A stretch of DNA of 64,000 bases from Adiantum capillus-veneris (GCA_014529385.2 CM043958.1:142346734-142410733), one strand, 5' to 3'. Positions 32,597 through 45,659 are shown, numbered from the stretch's first letter. Numbers and translations: made by a program. The notes: a model not told the origin generated them from the sequence alone.

Positions 32597-34426
32597 GTGA
32601 AGTGTTTTAAATGCTTTCAGTATGGTCACTATGCAGATAAGTGCCCAAATGGTCATGCTAAGGGCAATGGTCAATCCAATGGCCATTCAAATGGAGTCAA
32701 CAGGAATTCAAATCAGAAACCCTTCAACAACAACCGCCCCAACGGAGCTACTCTTAACCTCATCGAAGATGCTATACCCGACGACAACGAAGTGGGAGTT
32801 AACTACGGTGAGGGATATGATCCTGATTATGATAACGATGACAACCCATCCTCAGGTACTCCTATATCTCCTCACACTTTGTTTAAAGTGCAAGGCACTG
32901 TTAAGGGGGAAAATGTCATCATTCTGCTAGATGATGGTAGTAGCCATGATTTCATTTCCACACGATTGGCACAGCAACTATCACTCTCTGAAATTTCATC
33001 ACCTCACAAGGTCAAAACTGTTTTTAATAATCAACGTTTTAATTGTAAAACTCAAGTCACTGTTGAAGTTTGCATTGGTGAATTCACACAAGCACGTACA
33101 TTTTTGGTAGCACCATTGCATGGTCTCGATATGATTTTGGGAATGCCATTTCATCATGAATTTGACCCGTTGATTAATTATAAAACATGTACAATGTCTC
33201 TCATTCATAATACTAAAAATTTCTCCTTCCAAGCAACACTGGCACATCAAAAATTTCCACTCCTCTCTCACACTCAAGCCAAACGAGCAATTCAAAAACT
33301 AGGGAAAACATATCTAGTCTTGGTAAATCAAATTTCTGCTGCACCAAAAACTTCACATAACTCCACCCATGATGAATTCCTCTCTCAATTTAAAGATTGT
33401 TTCATGCATGATCTGCCACCTGGAATTCCACCATCACGCCCAAAAGACCACAAAATTGACATCATATCGGGTAGTGAACCTCCTTGTAGAGAACCTCATC
33501 GTGTAAATCCTACCGCACAAAGGGAAATACAAACTCAAATCACTGATTTACTTGACCGAGGCCTAATCCGCCCTAGTAGTTCACCATACGGAGCTCCAGT
33601 ACTTCTTGTCAAGAAGAAAAATGGAACCTTTCGTATGTGTATCGACTACAGGGATTTAAACAAGATCACCATTAAGAATAGGTTTCCTATTCCTAGAGTG
33701 GATGATCTACTAGACAAAGTGAAAGGGGCACACATCTTTAGCAAACTTGACCTTAAATCAGGGTATCACCAAGTCAAAATGTTTGAACATGATGTCTACA
33801 AAACTGCTTTTAGAACACAAACTGGACACTATGAATTTCTTGTCATGCCATTTGGTTTGACAAATGCACCAGCTACATTCACACGCATGGTGAATCAAAT
33901 TTTCATTGACCATCAAGATTTTGTGATTGTATTTTTTAATGACATTTTGGTATTCAGTAAATCTGAAGAAGAGCATAAACAACATTTAACACGTGTATTT
34001 GATCTGCTTGCACAAAATCACTTGTATTTGAATCTTGAAAAGAGTTCATTTTTCCAATCTGCAATTGAATATTTGGGACACATTGTATCCGGTAAGGGAA
34101 TACATGTCGATCCAAAGAAAATTGAAGCCATTCAATCATGGCCTAGACCCAAAAACTTGCATGAGCTACGATCTTTTATTGGTCTTTGTAGCTATTACAA
34201 GAAATTTGTTCGTAATTTTGCTTACAAAGCACATTATTTGAATCTCTTGTTGAAGAAAAACACGCCTTATGAATGGACTGATTTGCAAGAAATCTCATTT
34301 AATGCACTTAAACATGCTTTGACTAATGCACCCGTATTGCAATTGCCTGATTTTGAAAGACCATTCTTTGTGGTAGTCACTGATGCTAGTGGAAAAAGGT
34401 ATCGGTGCAGTCCTCATGCAAGATAA
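32597..34426 (+). pseudogene. Ty3 knuckle-protease-RT with FFND active site
   Basis: A 609-codon open frame. It begins with a CCHC knuckle (CFKCFQYGHYADKC), then an N/G-rich linker. The protease strand reads ILLDDGSSHDFIS, with D-D-G in place of D-[ST]-G, and its partner is MILGMPFHH. The RT carries FPIPRVDDLLDKVKG, KLDLKSGYHQVKM, VMPFGLTNAPATF and then VFFNDILVFS at about 33930-33955. The usual Y/F-x-D-D has become F-F-N-D: AAT at 33938-33940 replaces the first catalytic aspartate. The rest of the palm and thumb is well kept. The frame ends where an extra A in GGAAAAAGG (near 34392) shifts RNase H. Confidence 0.85.
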
Positions 34427-35944
34427 CCATCCAATTGCTTTTGAAAGTCATAAATTCAAACCGTCTAAAACAAAGTTCAGTACTTATGATAAAGAGTTGA
34501 CTACTGTGGTACATGCATTGAAAATTTGGAAACACTATGTAATGGGTACTGACTTGATCATTAAAACTGATCAACAAAGTATCAAATATTTACTCTCTCA
34601 GCCCTTAATAGATGATAGACATATTAAGTGGGCCTCTTTTATTCAAAGTTTTCAGCCCAACATTCAATACCAACCTGGTAAAGAAAACGTTGTAGCTGAT
34701 GCGTTGAGTAGAAGATCCTCACTTAATCATCTATCAACCATTACGAGAAATTCATTTGACACTATGCCTGACACTTATGCACATGATGATGACTTCAAAA
34801 TGACATGGTTACACATGCTTGATAATTCTGTACACACACTTCTCGAATACACTATTCAAGAAAACTTCCTTTATTTCAAACAAAAATTGTGTGTGACTGA
34901 ACCTTTCCGTACATTAATTATTGAAGAATTGCACAAACCTTCTTACGCTAGACATAGAGGATTTGCTGCAACTTTTCAAAATTTATGTCGTGATTTCTAT
35001 TGGCCTACTATGAGAATGGATGTTAAACAGTATGTGTCAACTTGTTTGATTTGTCAAAAAATCAAAGCAGCTACAGGTAAGAAACTGGGACTTTTACACC
35101 CTCTCCCCATTCCTGAAAGACCTTGGGAACATATTTCAATGGATTTTGTTACTGGTTTCCCACTCACAACGCACAAACATGACATGATATGGACTATTAT
35201 TGATTGTTTCTCTAAACAAGCGTACTTTTTTCCGTGTAAGAAAACACTCACAGCACATCAAGATACACTTTTGTTTCTTAAGACTGTTTTCCCACATCAT
35301 GGTTTACCTAAAGTGATTATTTATGATCGAGATTCAAAATTTTGTAGTGCTTTTTGGACTACTGTGTTTGAAAATCTTGGCACTACACTTGACTTCACTT
35401 CTGCATTTCATCCTGAATCCAATGGTCAAACTGAAGTCACCAATCGCACTATTATTGACTTGTTAAAGGCTTATGTTTCTTCTCAACCTAAGAAATGGGA
35501 TGATTACCTTCATATTTTGCAATTTGCCTACAACAATACCACTCACTGCCACCGGTAAGTCTCCATTTGAAATTGTCTATGGTCACTCACTTCCTACTCC
35601 TGCTTCACGTCTTTCTAATGTTGTGCCTTCCGCGCTGATGATTTCACTACTGACTTTCATGATATTTATGCAAGTGTGCATTCTGCCATTAAACACTCAC
35701 AATAACTTTACACCAAGCATGCTAACAAGCACCGCAAGGCACACCAATTCAAAGAAGGTGATCATGTTTTACTTCGCATTGAAAAACGCAGGATCAAAAG
35801 TGTTGATACAAATGTATTTGTGAAGCTTGCTCCTCGTTTTTATAAGCCTTTTAAAATTTCAGCTGTGACACTTTCCATCACTCACGGTACAATTGATTTC
35901 TCTATTGAGCAACTAAGGACAGTTTCTATCCCTAGTGGGAGGGA
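34383..35944 (+). pseudogene. Ty3 RNase H and integrase
   Basis: RNase H starts in the previous frame (VVTDASGK) and continues here (GIGAVLMQDNHPIAFESHKF, YDKELTTVVHALKIW, KTDQQSIKYLL, VVADALSRR). Integrase follows with HHCC residues (H...H, CLICQ), SMDFVTGFP, IYDRDSKFCSAFW and NGQTEVTNRT, so all three catalytic acids are present. A frameshift near 35540 moves the reading to 35473-35823 (ATGKSPFEIVYGHSLPTP) and another near 35640. No chromodomain is evident before the polypurine tract at 35935-35944. Confidence 0.85.
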
Positions 35945-36468
35945 TGTTACGAGACTGGGCACCCTCCTGTTGTAGTGGTTAGTTGCAATTGGGATAGTTG
36001 GGCGTAATGGTTAATTATGTGCTGTCTATTTATTTTACTAATTGAGTTGATGATGATTTTGTAGAGTGGAATGCGGGGAGTTGATGAAGAGGCGACGGAA
36101 ATTACTCTTGGCCATTTTATATTTGCACAGTATCTTAGAACATCATTTCAATAAGCCACTATGGCTCTGTAAATAGTTGTAGTAGGAACTCCCCTTATGG
36201 GTCATGCAAGAACTAATGAGCTTCACTTATTTACAAAAGTGAAGTGGCTGTAAAAGAGGGGCCTCAATTTTTGGCACCTTAAACTCAAAATAATATATTA
36301 AATACCAACTCCACAAGAGAGGTGCCGTGGAGTTTGGGGCTAGATTTAGGCCTTTCTCTTGCAGATTCTCTTCTCTACTCTCTTATGATATGGTTATTTG
36401 CTGTGTACTCTCTAATCTAGTCTCCATCTCTTACACTCTCTTACAAGCTTGTCTATGTCAATTCTATG

Positions 36469-36512
<44 letters not shown>

Positions 36513-36623
36513 GTGAGTGTGTGTGCTTGGAAATTGGAAGAAGAAGTGGACAGGTTGATGGTGATTGCTTGGAAGCTTGTGTTGAATATTTTAAGTGGTC
36601 GATCTCCCCCTCTTCTCCCAACA
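35945..36623 (+). repeat. 3' LTR of Ty3 element
   Basis: 679 bp, starts TGTTACGAGACTGG right after the purine tract. It has an 18-unit GT array at 36475-36510 (15 units in the 5' LTR). Confidence 0.85.
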
Positions 36624-37100
36624 ATTGCAAATATTAATTGCAAGCTTGTCTCTCTACAAAGCCATGTCCTTCAAATTTTTGAAACCCGTCTTGAGTGAAG
36701 AGGCGTAACCAATAGCCCACCCTTGACATCTGTGACGGGTTGCCAAAAAGGAGACGATAATGAATGTTGAAGAGGCTCACGTGACATGCTCAAGATAGGT
36801 GATAAGGCTTGGGCAAAGCAGATCCGGCATGAAGGGGCTCAACAGGGCTGCATGTTGGAGCTGGCTCAACAAAAGAGGCCATGTTAGGCAAGAAGTTGAT
36901 CCCACGTTGCATGAAGTTTGATGACAATCCTAGCTACCTCAACTGAGTAACCAAGAATTAATGACAAACAAAATGAGAGATAAAAAGAGCATAGAATAGA
37001 CATACTTTCCCTTCAGTCCATCTTGCCAAAAGCTACGGGCTAGCTATTGCTTCCCTCCATTCATGAGTCGTTGAGCTAGCAGCTGCAGCCTTTAGTGTTT

Positions 37101-37102
<2 letters not shown>
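36624..37102. other. No gene seen
   Basis: Flank of the Ty3 element. No frame or motif recognised. Confidence 0.35.

Positions 37103-37175
<73 letters not shown>
37103..37175 (+). repeat. (CT)n microsatellite
   Basis: About 36 CT units, followed by 'ataga'. Confidence 0.95.
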
Positions 37176-37179
<4 letters not shown>

Positions 37180-37590
37180 ACATACTACCTCTTCTAAAAA
37201 CAAAGTGCCTTCTTTTTAACATGGATGGGTTAGCAGAGGGCGAGATACAAAGATAAGGTAATCGCTGGTAGGCTAGAAGATATAGTTTAGTACAAGCTAG
37301 CGCATAACAACCACATGGCAATGGAGATCTAGTCAAGCCCCTCCGTAGGGGCTCTCTTACATCATCAGCATCAACATTAAATAACTCTAGATTTACATTC
37401 CCTAGTGCACTAGAATTAGAATCGACTTCAAGCAAGTTCGGGCACTCAATACCATCTGCTTATCTATCATCATGTTCTTCTTCACAGGAAGCAGCTGTGC
37501 AGGCTTAATTAGAAGAAGGTGTCATGGGGAGATAAGGAAGAAGAAAGGGGGGGCTCAAGCTCGGGTTGCTGAGAGAGAGAGTGATTGGAT

Positions 37591-38139
37591 TCTGCCAGCT
37601 CCCTGAATAGAAATCAACAATCGCATCCATCCAAGTGCATGCTGCACGGGTCTCTATTGAAAAGAGACCCGTGGAAGTGCAAGTGGATGTGCGAGCAAAG
37701 GTTCTCACACTACGTTTGGGATTAGAGGTAGGAGAAAAGCCACCAGCTCTTACACAAGGTCCATCGACCCCATAGTATTGCATCCCCACCATTGGCCTCA
37801 CTGCCCTCCTCAAGAGCGCTCGGCCTTCTCCTTGCTTGTTGCTCCCACCAGCCCTTAGAGCTCACCTCTGCCGGCTCCCTGAATAGAAATCGACAATCGC
37901 ATCCATCCAAGTGCATGCTGCACGGGTCTCTATTGAAAAGAGACCCGTGGAAGTGCAAGTGGATGTGCGAGCAAAGGTTCTCACACTACGTTTGGGATTA
38001 GAGGTAGGAGAAAAGCCACCAGCTCTTACACAAGGTCCATCGACCCCATAGTATTGCATCCCCACCATTGGCCTCACTGCCCTCCTCAAGAGCGCTCGGC
38101 CTTCTCCTTGCTTGTTGCCACCAGCCCTTAGAGCTCACT
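37591..38139 (+). repeat. 276-bp tandem duplication with hairpin
   Basis: Unit one (37591-37866) and unit two (37867 to about 38139) are almost identical. Unit two lacks 3 bp near its end and has single-base changes near its start. Each unit holds a perfect 10-bp stem, CACGGGTCTC/GAGACCCGTG, with a 9-base loop (37645-37673 and 37921-37949). The several short frames inside the units simply repeat and have no known domain. Confidence 0.9.
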
Positions 38140-38160
38140 TCTGTCCTCGAAGGGCTTCTG

Positions 38161-38236
38161 TAAAACAAATATTCTCTAAAATAACTCTTTGAAAGAGCAC
38201 GCTCCGGTGTGTGCTCTTTCAGAGAGTTTTGTTTTA
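38161..38236. repeat. Foldback (MITE-like) inverted repeat
   Basis: AACTCTTTGAAAGAGCAC (38183-38200) pairs with 38211-38228 with one mismatch over 18 bp, loop GCTCCGGTGT. Outer arms TAAAACAAA (38161-38169) and TTTGTTTTA (38228-38236) extend it. The structure could be a tiny foldback element. Confidence 0.7.
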
Positions 38237-39107
38237 TAAGCTTCACTAATGAACGGTGTTTAGCCCCTGCCAAGACACCCAAAAGAGGCAAGAATTGAGG
38301 TGGTAGAGTGACGTGCAGAGAGAGTAGGGGGTTATATCAGTTGGAAGTTATTTAGAAACAAATGGGAATCATGCAAGATGCATCGAGTGGGTAAAGTAAA
38401 AGCCTTTTGGAGGGTGTTGGGTGACGGAGCAAGAGATGTGCAAAGTCCGGCATTGGCTTTTCTTTTGTATCTACTTCTCGTGAAAGCAAGTCGGGGTGCT
38501 AGGTGGAGTGGCTATTGGAGCAGATGATAAGGTCGGTTTTGCATTTGTGAAGGTTTGAATCCGTGTCGCCCTTTTGTTAGTGTAGTGTATCCTTGAGATG
38601 AATGAAAGGGAACCTTGGTCGATAATTGAATAAACTTGTGAGGCTGCCAGTAGAGAGAAAGAGAAACGTCTAGATGCCAAGAAAATCTCATGGCCCTCCT
38701 TTTCTTGTCAGTTGCATGCTATTCGCTTGCTGACAATGACGTGAAAATATTTCTCACACAACATTACATATAAAGACGTTGACGGTGTCCTGCATACTTC
38801 TCTCTACGTTCTCTGAGAGCCAGTAACCTTATGAGATCTTCTCCGTGCCCAACATTTTCTCTACTGGTGTGGGACGGGCGCACGTAATGTGAAATAATAG
38901 AGGAGGCAGTAGGACATGGGGTACTGCATGACGACGAAGACAATACAAGAGAAGCATGTCGACTGGATAGTGGGCGCGAAGGGGCTTGCAATCAGGTTCC
39001 ATCGATGGTGGTTGCCGTTGATAAGGCAGCAGTGCAGTGTGAAAGGCCAATAGGGAAGATAAATTTGTAGATTTGTTGTAGTCAAGTGAACAAGCTCATC
39101 TTGATGG
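38237..39107. other. No gene seen
   Basis: Minus-strand frames at 38764-39085 overlap in all three registers and have no recognisable motif. Confidence 0.35.
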
Positions 39108-39334
39108 TGTTGGAATTAGGGTTGCAGAGAAACACACACAGCTTGGAGAAGACGAAGGAATCTCAACGCACACAATAGAGAGTGTATTACTTAGTGTGCA
39201 ATGGAAAGATAGATAGCCCTAGAGTGATGGGCGTATATACAATGCACGGGGGGAAAAACCTCCTAAAGAGGGAAAAAATGCCCCGGCGCTCCTAGTGTGT
39301 TCACAGACATCACTACCACATGTATATGGTAACA
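39108..39334 (-). repeat. 227-bp copia 3' LTR
   Basis: On the plus strand it runs TGTTGGAATTAGGG...ATATGGTAACA, with inverted ends TGTT/AACA. The adjoining AATCCCCCC (39335-39344) is the complement of a polypurine tract. A TATATA-type promoter element lies in the middle (near 39231). A decayed copy occurs at 23917. Confidence 0.8.
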
Positions 39335-39344
39335 AATCCCCCCT

Positions 39345-40932
39345 GGAGTGATGCGGTGAACGAGAGCTGGCACATGAGTAAAGGGAAGTGCCATGCCCTG
39401 AGGACAGGATCAGTCCACAAAGGGGAGTAAACCCAAAGCTTTGTGGAAAGCTTCAAGATTCTCACGAGACAATGCCTTTGTGAAAAGATCTGCAAGGTTG
39501 TCCTGTGTTGGCACATAAGCCAAGCTAATATCGCCTGCTGAGAGCCTCTCCCTAACATAGTGGTAATGCACCTCAATGTGCTTTGTGCGAGCATGAAAAA
39601 CAGGGTTCCTCGCAACTGCCAATGCGCTCTGGCTGTCAATGTAGATAGTGTTGGCAGTGTCATGTCCAACACCCAAATCAACCATAAGGCGTCTGAGCCA
39701 TACACACTCAACCGCAGCTGTGAAGACTGCCCTGTACTCAGCCTCACAACTCGAAGTGGCCACAGTAGGTTGCTTCTTGCTCAACCATGATATACATGAA
39801 CTGCCAAGCATGAAACAAAAACCACTTGTAGACATTCACGTGTCAAAACAACCAGCCCAATCTGAGTCGGAAAAAGCATGTAAGTCTGGCGGCAATGATC
39901 CCCCCTTGGGATAAAACAAGCCAAGATGTAAAGTGCCACTAAGGTAGCGAAAAATCCTCTTGACAGCCTGTCAATGCTTAGACCCTGGGCTATGCATAAA
40001 TCTGCTGACCTGTGAGACTGTAAACTGAATATCTGGCCTCGTGTTGCATACATAAATGAGGCAGCCAACAGCAGTTTGGTAAAGAGTGACATCAGTAGGA
40101 TTTCCAGCATCATATAGACTCAACTTCAAACATGTTTCCATGGGAGTGCCAATATGTTTGCAATCCTCAAGTCCAAACTTACATAGCAATGTTTCTATGT
40201 AACTTTTCTGACACAAAGCAATACCACCATCACACTACTTAAATTGTATACCCAAGTAATGATGCAACAGCCCCAAATCTTTCATCTTGGAAGTAGCATT
40301 CAAATCAGCCTTAAATTCAGCAATATGTCTCTCATTTGGTCCAGTGATCAACAAATCATCAACATAATGAACCACAACGAGAAGTACATCACCCTCATGC
40401 TTTACATACAATGTGCTTTCTGTTGGACTTTTACGAAAGCCTCGTTTAACCAAATGAGTGTCAGCTTTCTCATACCAAGCACGAGGAGATTGCTTCAACC
40501 CATACAAATCCTTCTTCCATCTGCACAATTTGTCCTCTTGTCCTTGTCACCATTCAAGAAAGCAGTAACAATGTCTGATTGATGTAGATCCCAACCAAAA
40601 TGAGCTGCCAATGCACATAGAAAACGTACAGTAGTCATACGACAAGTGGGAGCAAAAGTCTCTTCATAATCTATGCCTTTTTGCTGTGCATAACCTTTTG
40701 CAACAAGTCGAGCCTTATGGCGATCGATCTCACCATCCGGCTTGCGTTTCAACTTGTAAACCCACTTTGTACCAATGGCCTTTTTGCCAGGAGGCAAATC
40801 ACATAAAGTCCATGTGTCATTTTCTATAAGTGCATCATATTCTGATTGCATGGCAACCATCCAATTTTTTGAATTCTGTGCTTCATCAAAAGAAAGAGGC
40901 TCCTCAACATCATGTAAGCTAGACACAGCCAA
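39345..40932 (-). pseudogene. Copia RT and RNase H (broken)
   Basis: From the higher coordinate, RT begins LIENDTWTLCDLPPGKKAIG, then KWVYKLKRKPDGEIDRHKAR, GIDYEETFAPT and SDIVTAFLNGD (about 40550). There a frameshift and a deletion of roughly 20-25 residues remove the expected 'IYMEQPEGF' block. RT resumes with KKDLYGLKQSPRAWYEK and the intact catalytic VVHYVDDLLITG. RNase H follows across two more frames, with CLIYVCNTRPDIQFTVSQVS, SCEAEYRAVFTAAVE and HYHYVRERLSAG. It is the copia type. Decay is limited, suggesting a fairly young insertion. Confidence 0.85.
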
Positions 40933-40939
40933 AGCATAA

Positions 40940-41387
40940 CAATCTGATGCATAAGATGCATGCGAGAGCCTGAACGAGTACGACTAGACAAAGGTGCATC
41001 CAATTTACTGTCACGCAAAGTGTGCACCAGCCATTTTGGCATACCTCTAGCCTTCTCATTTTCAGCCCTTTCCTCATCAAGTACATCATGTACATCTACA
41101 TCAGTAATAGGCTGATCTAAAACATTTTCACAAACCCCCATAGGCTGTACATTTGCCTCATTAGAACTTACATTCGTATTTTCACCCCACTGAAAAGAGG
41201 CAACAAAGTGTCATAAATGTCATGTGAGCTTACATTTATGTCTCTAGTACATGACAGCGAGGGCTGAACAGAATCTTCCACAAACACTACATCCTGAGAA
41301 ACCAGAATACGTTTTGTTTGCGGATGATACAATCTATAACCTTTGCTTTCAGCACTATAACCAACAAAAATACATTTGAAAGCCTTA
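40940..41387 (-). pseudogene. Integrase-RT linker of copia element
   Basis: The frame 40824-41141 and unframed neighbours form the acidic, low-complexity linker (VDVHDVLDEERAENEKARG). It is expected to be poorly conserved, and no catalytic residue lies here. Confidence 0.6.
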
Positions 41388-43695
41388 TCAATCCAATTTT
41401 CTGCACTTCACTTGTGGCACCAAAGCATATGCCAAACAGCCAAAAACATGCATGTGCTCAATAGAAGGCTTTCTATCATGCCATGCTTCATATGGAGTAA
41501 TAGATTGCAAAGCTTTCGTAGGACAACAGTTAAGTACATAAGTGGCACACATGATGCGGCAAAGCTTGACTTTTGACCATACATCGTGCCATTTCCGTAA
41601 GTGACCTTTTTTTCCTCTCAGCAACACCATTTTGCTGAGGTGTATAAGGCATTGTATATTGGTGTTTGATCCCATGACTAGCGAGAAATGCATTAAATTC
41701 ATGAGACATATACTCCCCCCCTCGATCGAAATGGAGGGTGCCCATAGTACATTTCGAGACATTTTCAGCCATATCCAGAAAATGTTTGAAGCACATAAAA
41801 ACTTTGGACTTCGCTTTAAGCGGAAATACCCATGCATGCCTAGAGTAATCATCAATGAAAATCACGAAGTACAGGTAATTGCCCAAGGATGGAGTTTGCA
41901 TGGGCCCACAAACATCACTATGCACAAGCTGCAACCTGCATGTGGCCCTAATTGAACCATCCTTTGGAAACTTGGAACGTTGCATTTTACCCAGAATACA
42001 GCCTTCACAAACATGTTTGACAGGTGCTTCAAGAGGCTGCAAAGAAGAAACCATATCAGATTTTTGCAAACGCAGCAAACTGGCAAAATTCAGATGACCA
42101 AAACGTGCATGCCAAAGTTTTGCATCTGAAATAGCCCTTGAATCTGCAACAACATTTGCAAAATCTTGTCCACACTTGTCATACAAAGTGAGCTTATATA
42201 GCCCACGGCACAAAAGCCCAGATGCAACAATTTCATCACCAAAACTGAGATCATGAACTGTACATCTGTCATCCACAAATTTGACTACAAGTCCAAGTAT
42301 AGCAAGTGCGGATACAGACAAGAGATTCTTCTTGATCCCAAGTACATAAAGTGCATCAACAAGTGTGAAGGAGCTGCCATTAGCAGCAGTGAGCACAATC
42401 TTTCCAACTCCTTGAACTGGATAAGAGGCGTTGTTGGCACAAGTGACTGAATTCCCATGAGGGATAGACTCGAGAGAGGTAAACAATTCACGATGTGAGG
42501 TAATGTGCTTTGTAGCACCACTGTCGAAATACCACACATGTGAATCTGCAGCAACTGACAAGCATGCCTCATGGACAGCAGGATTGTAAGTGCACTCTGC
42601 GCTAAAAGCCCATTCTGCATCAACATCAGCATTACAGTCTCCTTTCACAAAAGACTCAACAATGGCAGCATTTGTAGTGGAACCAGCATTTGCAGTGGAA
42701 CCACCCTCTTTCTTCTTAGCCTCTTTGGCCTTCAACTTAGGACACGACTTGATCAAGTGATCATTAGCTTTACAATAATGGCAATGCATCTTCTTTTTGC
42801 CCTTGTCACTAGAATTTTCAGACGAATTACTGCCAGCAGAAGCATTAGGAACATAATTTTTGCCACTCGTAGTAGAACCATAAGAAGTGGCTGCATTATT
42901 GTTACCACCCTTTGTTTGAGAAGCAATAAAAGCCTGTTCAACTGCACGCTGCCTAGTCCTGTTTTTTCTGGAAAGTGACTCTTGCAACAGCAATGTGCAT
43001 AATGCATCAAACTTGACAACTTCTGGATTTCCTTGGGTCATAAGTCTCCAAGTACTAGCAAAAGTCTGGTAAGAATCTGGTAAGGCATCAAGAACAGTCT
43101 GCATAAGGGAACTGTCTGAAATGACTTCTCCTGCAGAAATAAGTTGCTCATTGATATCCTTGACACTAGCAAGGAAAGTGTCCATATCATCTTCCTCATG
43201 CATAATCTTCGACTCCAGCTCTTTACGCAGCAAAGCAATTTTAGCCTCATTGCGGCTTGCATAAAGACCTGCTAGAATATCCCAATCCTGGTTTGTAGAT
43301 TTTGCTGAACGGATGTGAGGAATAATGGTGCGCTTCACAGACAACGCAATCAATGCATGAGCCTACGCATCCTTAACATCCCAATGAGCTTGTTCTCACG
43401 TAGGCAAAACAACTCTAACAGCAGCAATCCTTGCAGCAAGACCTGCAACATCCTCAACATCGCCTACATCCTCAGAACTAGGACGTACATCAATGCCCTG
43501 CACAATGTTCCAGATGCCCTTTGACACAAGAACATGTTGCATCATATAAGCCCACATAGGGTAGTTGTCCCCATCCAACCTGTCCTCAGTAGGAAACATC
43601 TTGAACACATCTTTGTTGTTGTTGTCAGCCATGGTAAATGCTGCACCTGATGTGAAAACTGCCCGAAAATAGGAGAAATGGAGCGGGAACAACAC
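41388..43695 (-). pseudogene. Copia gag-protease-integrase
   Basis: Gag starts MADNNNKDVFKMFPTEDRLD at 43632 and shifts frame near 43370. The 607-codon frame then carries the UBN2-type gag (DWDILAGLYASRNEAKIALL), a CCHC knuckle (CHYCKANDHLIKSC), protease (WYFDSGATKHITS, intact D-S-G) and pre-integrase zinc motif (HARFGHLNFASLL...CEGCILGK). The integrase core has HSDVCGPM, FDRGGEYMSHEF and PQQNGVAERKKRS with D, D and E all present. A frameshift near 41570 leads into the integrase end (SITPYEAWHDRKPSIEHMHV). Confidence 0.9.
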
Positions 43696-43700
43696 GTGCT

Positions 43701-44195
<495 letters not shown>

Positions 44196-44342
44196 AAGCA
44201 TCTTCTATCACTTAGTAACGTTCTTCCTGGTGGATGGACATAATTGTCCAGGTAGCAAGATTTCCATTCCAACTTATCTTGAGCAAACACAAGCTAAAAA
44301 CAGACTAAATTTTTCCGCAAAAAAAAGTATAGAAACTCCCTC

Positions 44343-44853
44343 TTGTTGAAACTGTCTTTAGATGTGAAGAAGGCTCTTGTGTTACCTTTTAGAGTAGGGC
44401 ATGGCTTTGATCTTCACAGAATGGAGCCAAATTTTCCTTTTATTATTGCCGATGCCATGAATATTCAACATGACCAAGGATGTATTACATATTTCAACGG
44501 TGATGTGCTTGTCATTGTGTGGTAGATGCTATGTCCTTCTGGCATCTGCCAAATTTTTTCAAAACAATGATTCAAAATGGAAAGGAACCGCATCTTCAGT
44601 CTTTGTGAAAGAAGCTATTCAATATTTGATGCATGAAGCGAGATATACTATGGGAAATTTAGATGCCACCCTCATATTACAAAGGCCAAAATGGAGTCCC
44701 CATAAGGAGGCCATACAGTCAAACCTCTGTGAGCTTTTTGGCATAGATCCTTTAGTATTTGATGTTAAGGCCGAAACCCATGAAAAAGTCGATAGCTTGG
44801 GAGAGAATTGTAGCATTGTTTCCCACAGTGTTATGTTATTGATGAAGAAATAA
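44343..44853 (+). pseudogene. ispF: IspF (MECDP synthase) intron-less pseudogene
   Basis: The reading starts LPFRVGHGFDLHRMEPNFPF at about 44382, the N-terminus of mature 2-C-methyl-D-erythritol 2,4-cyclodiphosphate synthase, a plastid enzyme of the MEP isoprenoid pathway. The metal-binding D-x-H is kept. The next block reads YFNGDVLV where S-D-G-D-V with a later metal-ligand histidine is expected, so that region is damaged. Two small frameshifts occur between about 44505 and 44560. The second frame then reads SKWKG, FVKEAIQYLMHEARYTMGN, LDATLILQRPKWSPHKEAI and KVDSLGENCSIVSHSVMLLM, ending with TAA at 44851-44853. Length (about 155 codons) equals the whole mature domain with no intron, which suggests a retroposed copy. 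No poly-A tail or target duplication was seen. Confidence 0.9.
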
Positions 44854-45471
<618 letters not shown>

Positions 45472-45659
45472 TTAATAACTTTGCTCGCTTTTGAGCTTGC
45501 TCAGATAAGTTTGCTTGATGTTTTGTAGAACTCATGATTACATATAATGTGTTGCACACAAAGAAATCACAAACATTACAAGAAAACATATTTGTAATGC
45601 AAAAGATTAGCATATCGTCAAAAAAATCAAAGTAGCATGTAATGAGTGATATAATGATT

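Larger units (their letters stand above)
29468..36623 (+). mobile_element. Ty3 retrotransposon with both LTRs
   Basis: Two LTRs (29468-30165 and 35945-36623) of about 0.7 kb frame a full gag-protease-RT-RNase H-integrase order. Both begin TGTTA and end CCCAACA. The primer-binding site TGGTATCAGAGC lies 2 bp after the 5' LTR and the polypurine tract GTGGGAGGGA abuts the 3' LTR. The LTRs are nearly identical apart from a short insertion, a different first 20 bases and a different GT-array length. Flanking 5-mers (agtat / attgc) do not match, so no target duplication is visible. Confidence 0.9.
39108..43700 (-). mobile_element. Ty1/copia retrotransposon, 5' LTR missing
   Basis: On the minus strand the order is gag, knuckle, protease, integrase, RT, RNase H, polypurine tract and a 227-bp LTR. 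This is the copia order (integrase before RT). The LTR is not found again beyond the gag start near 43632, so the 5' end is lost. Confidence 0.85.

Noticed and set aside
38764-39085. Three overlapping minus-strand ORFs before the copia LTR
   Set aside because: All three registers are open together, none has a domain or codon-like pattern, and they overlap non-coding DNA.
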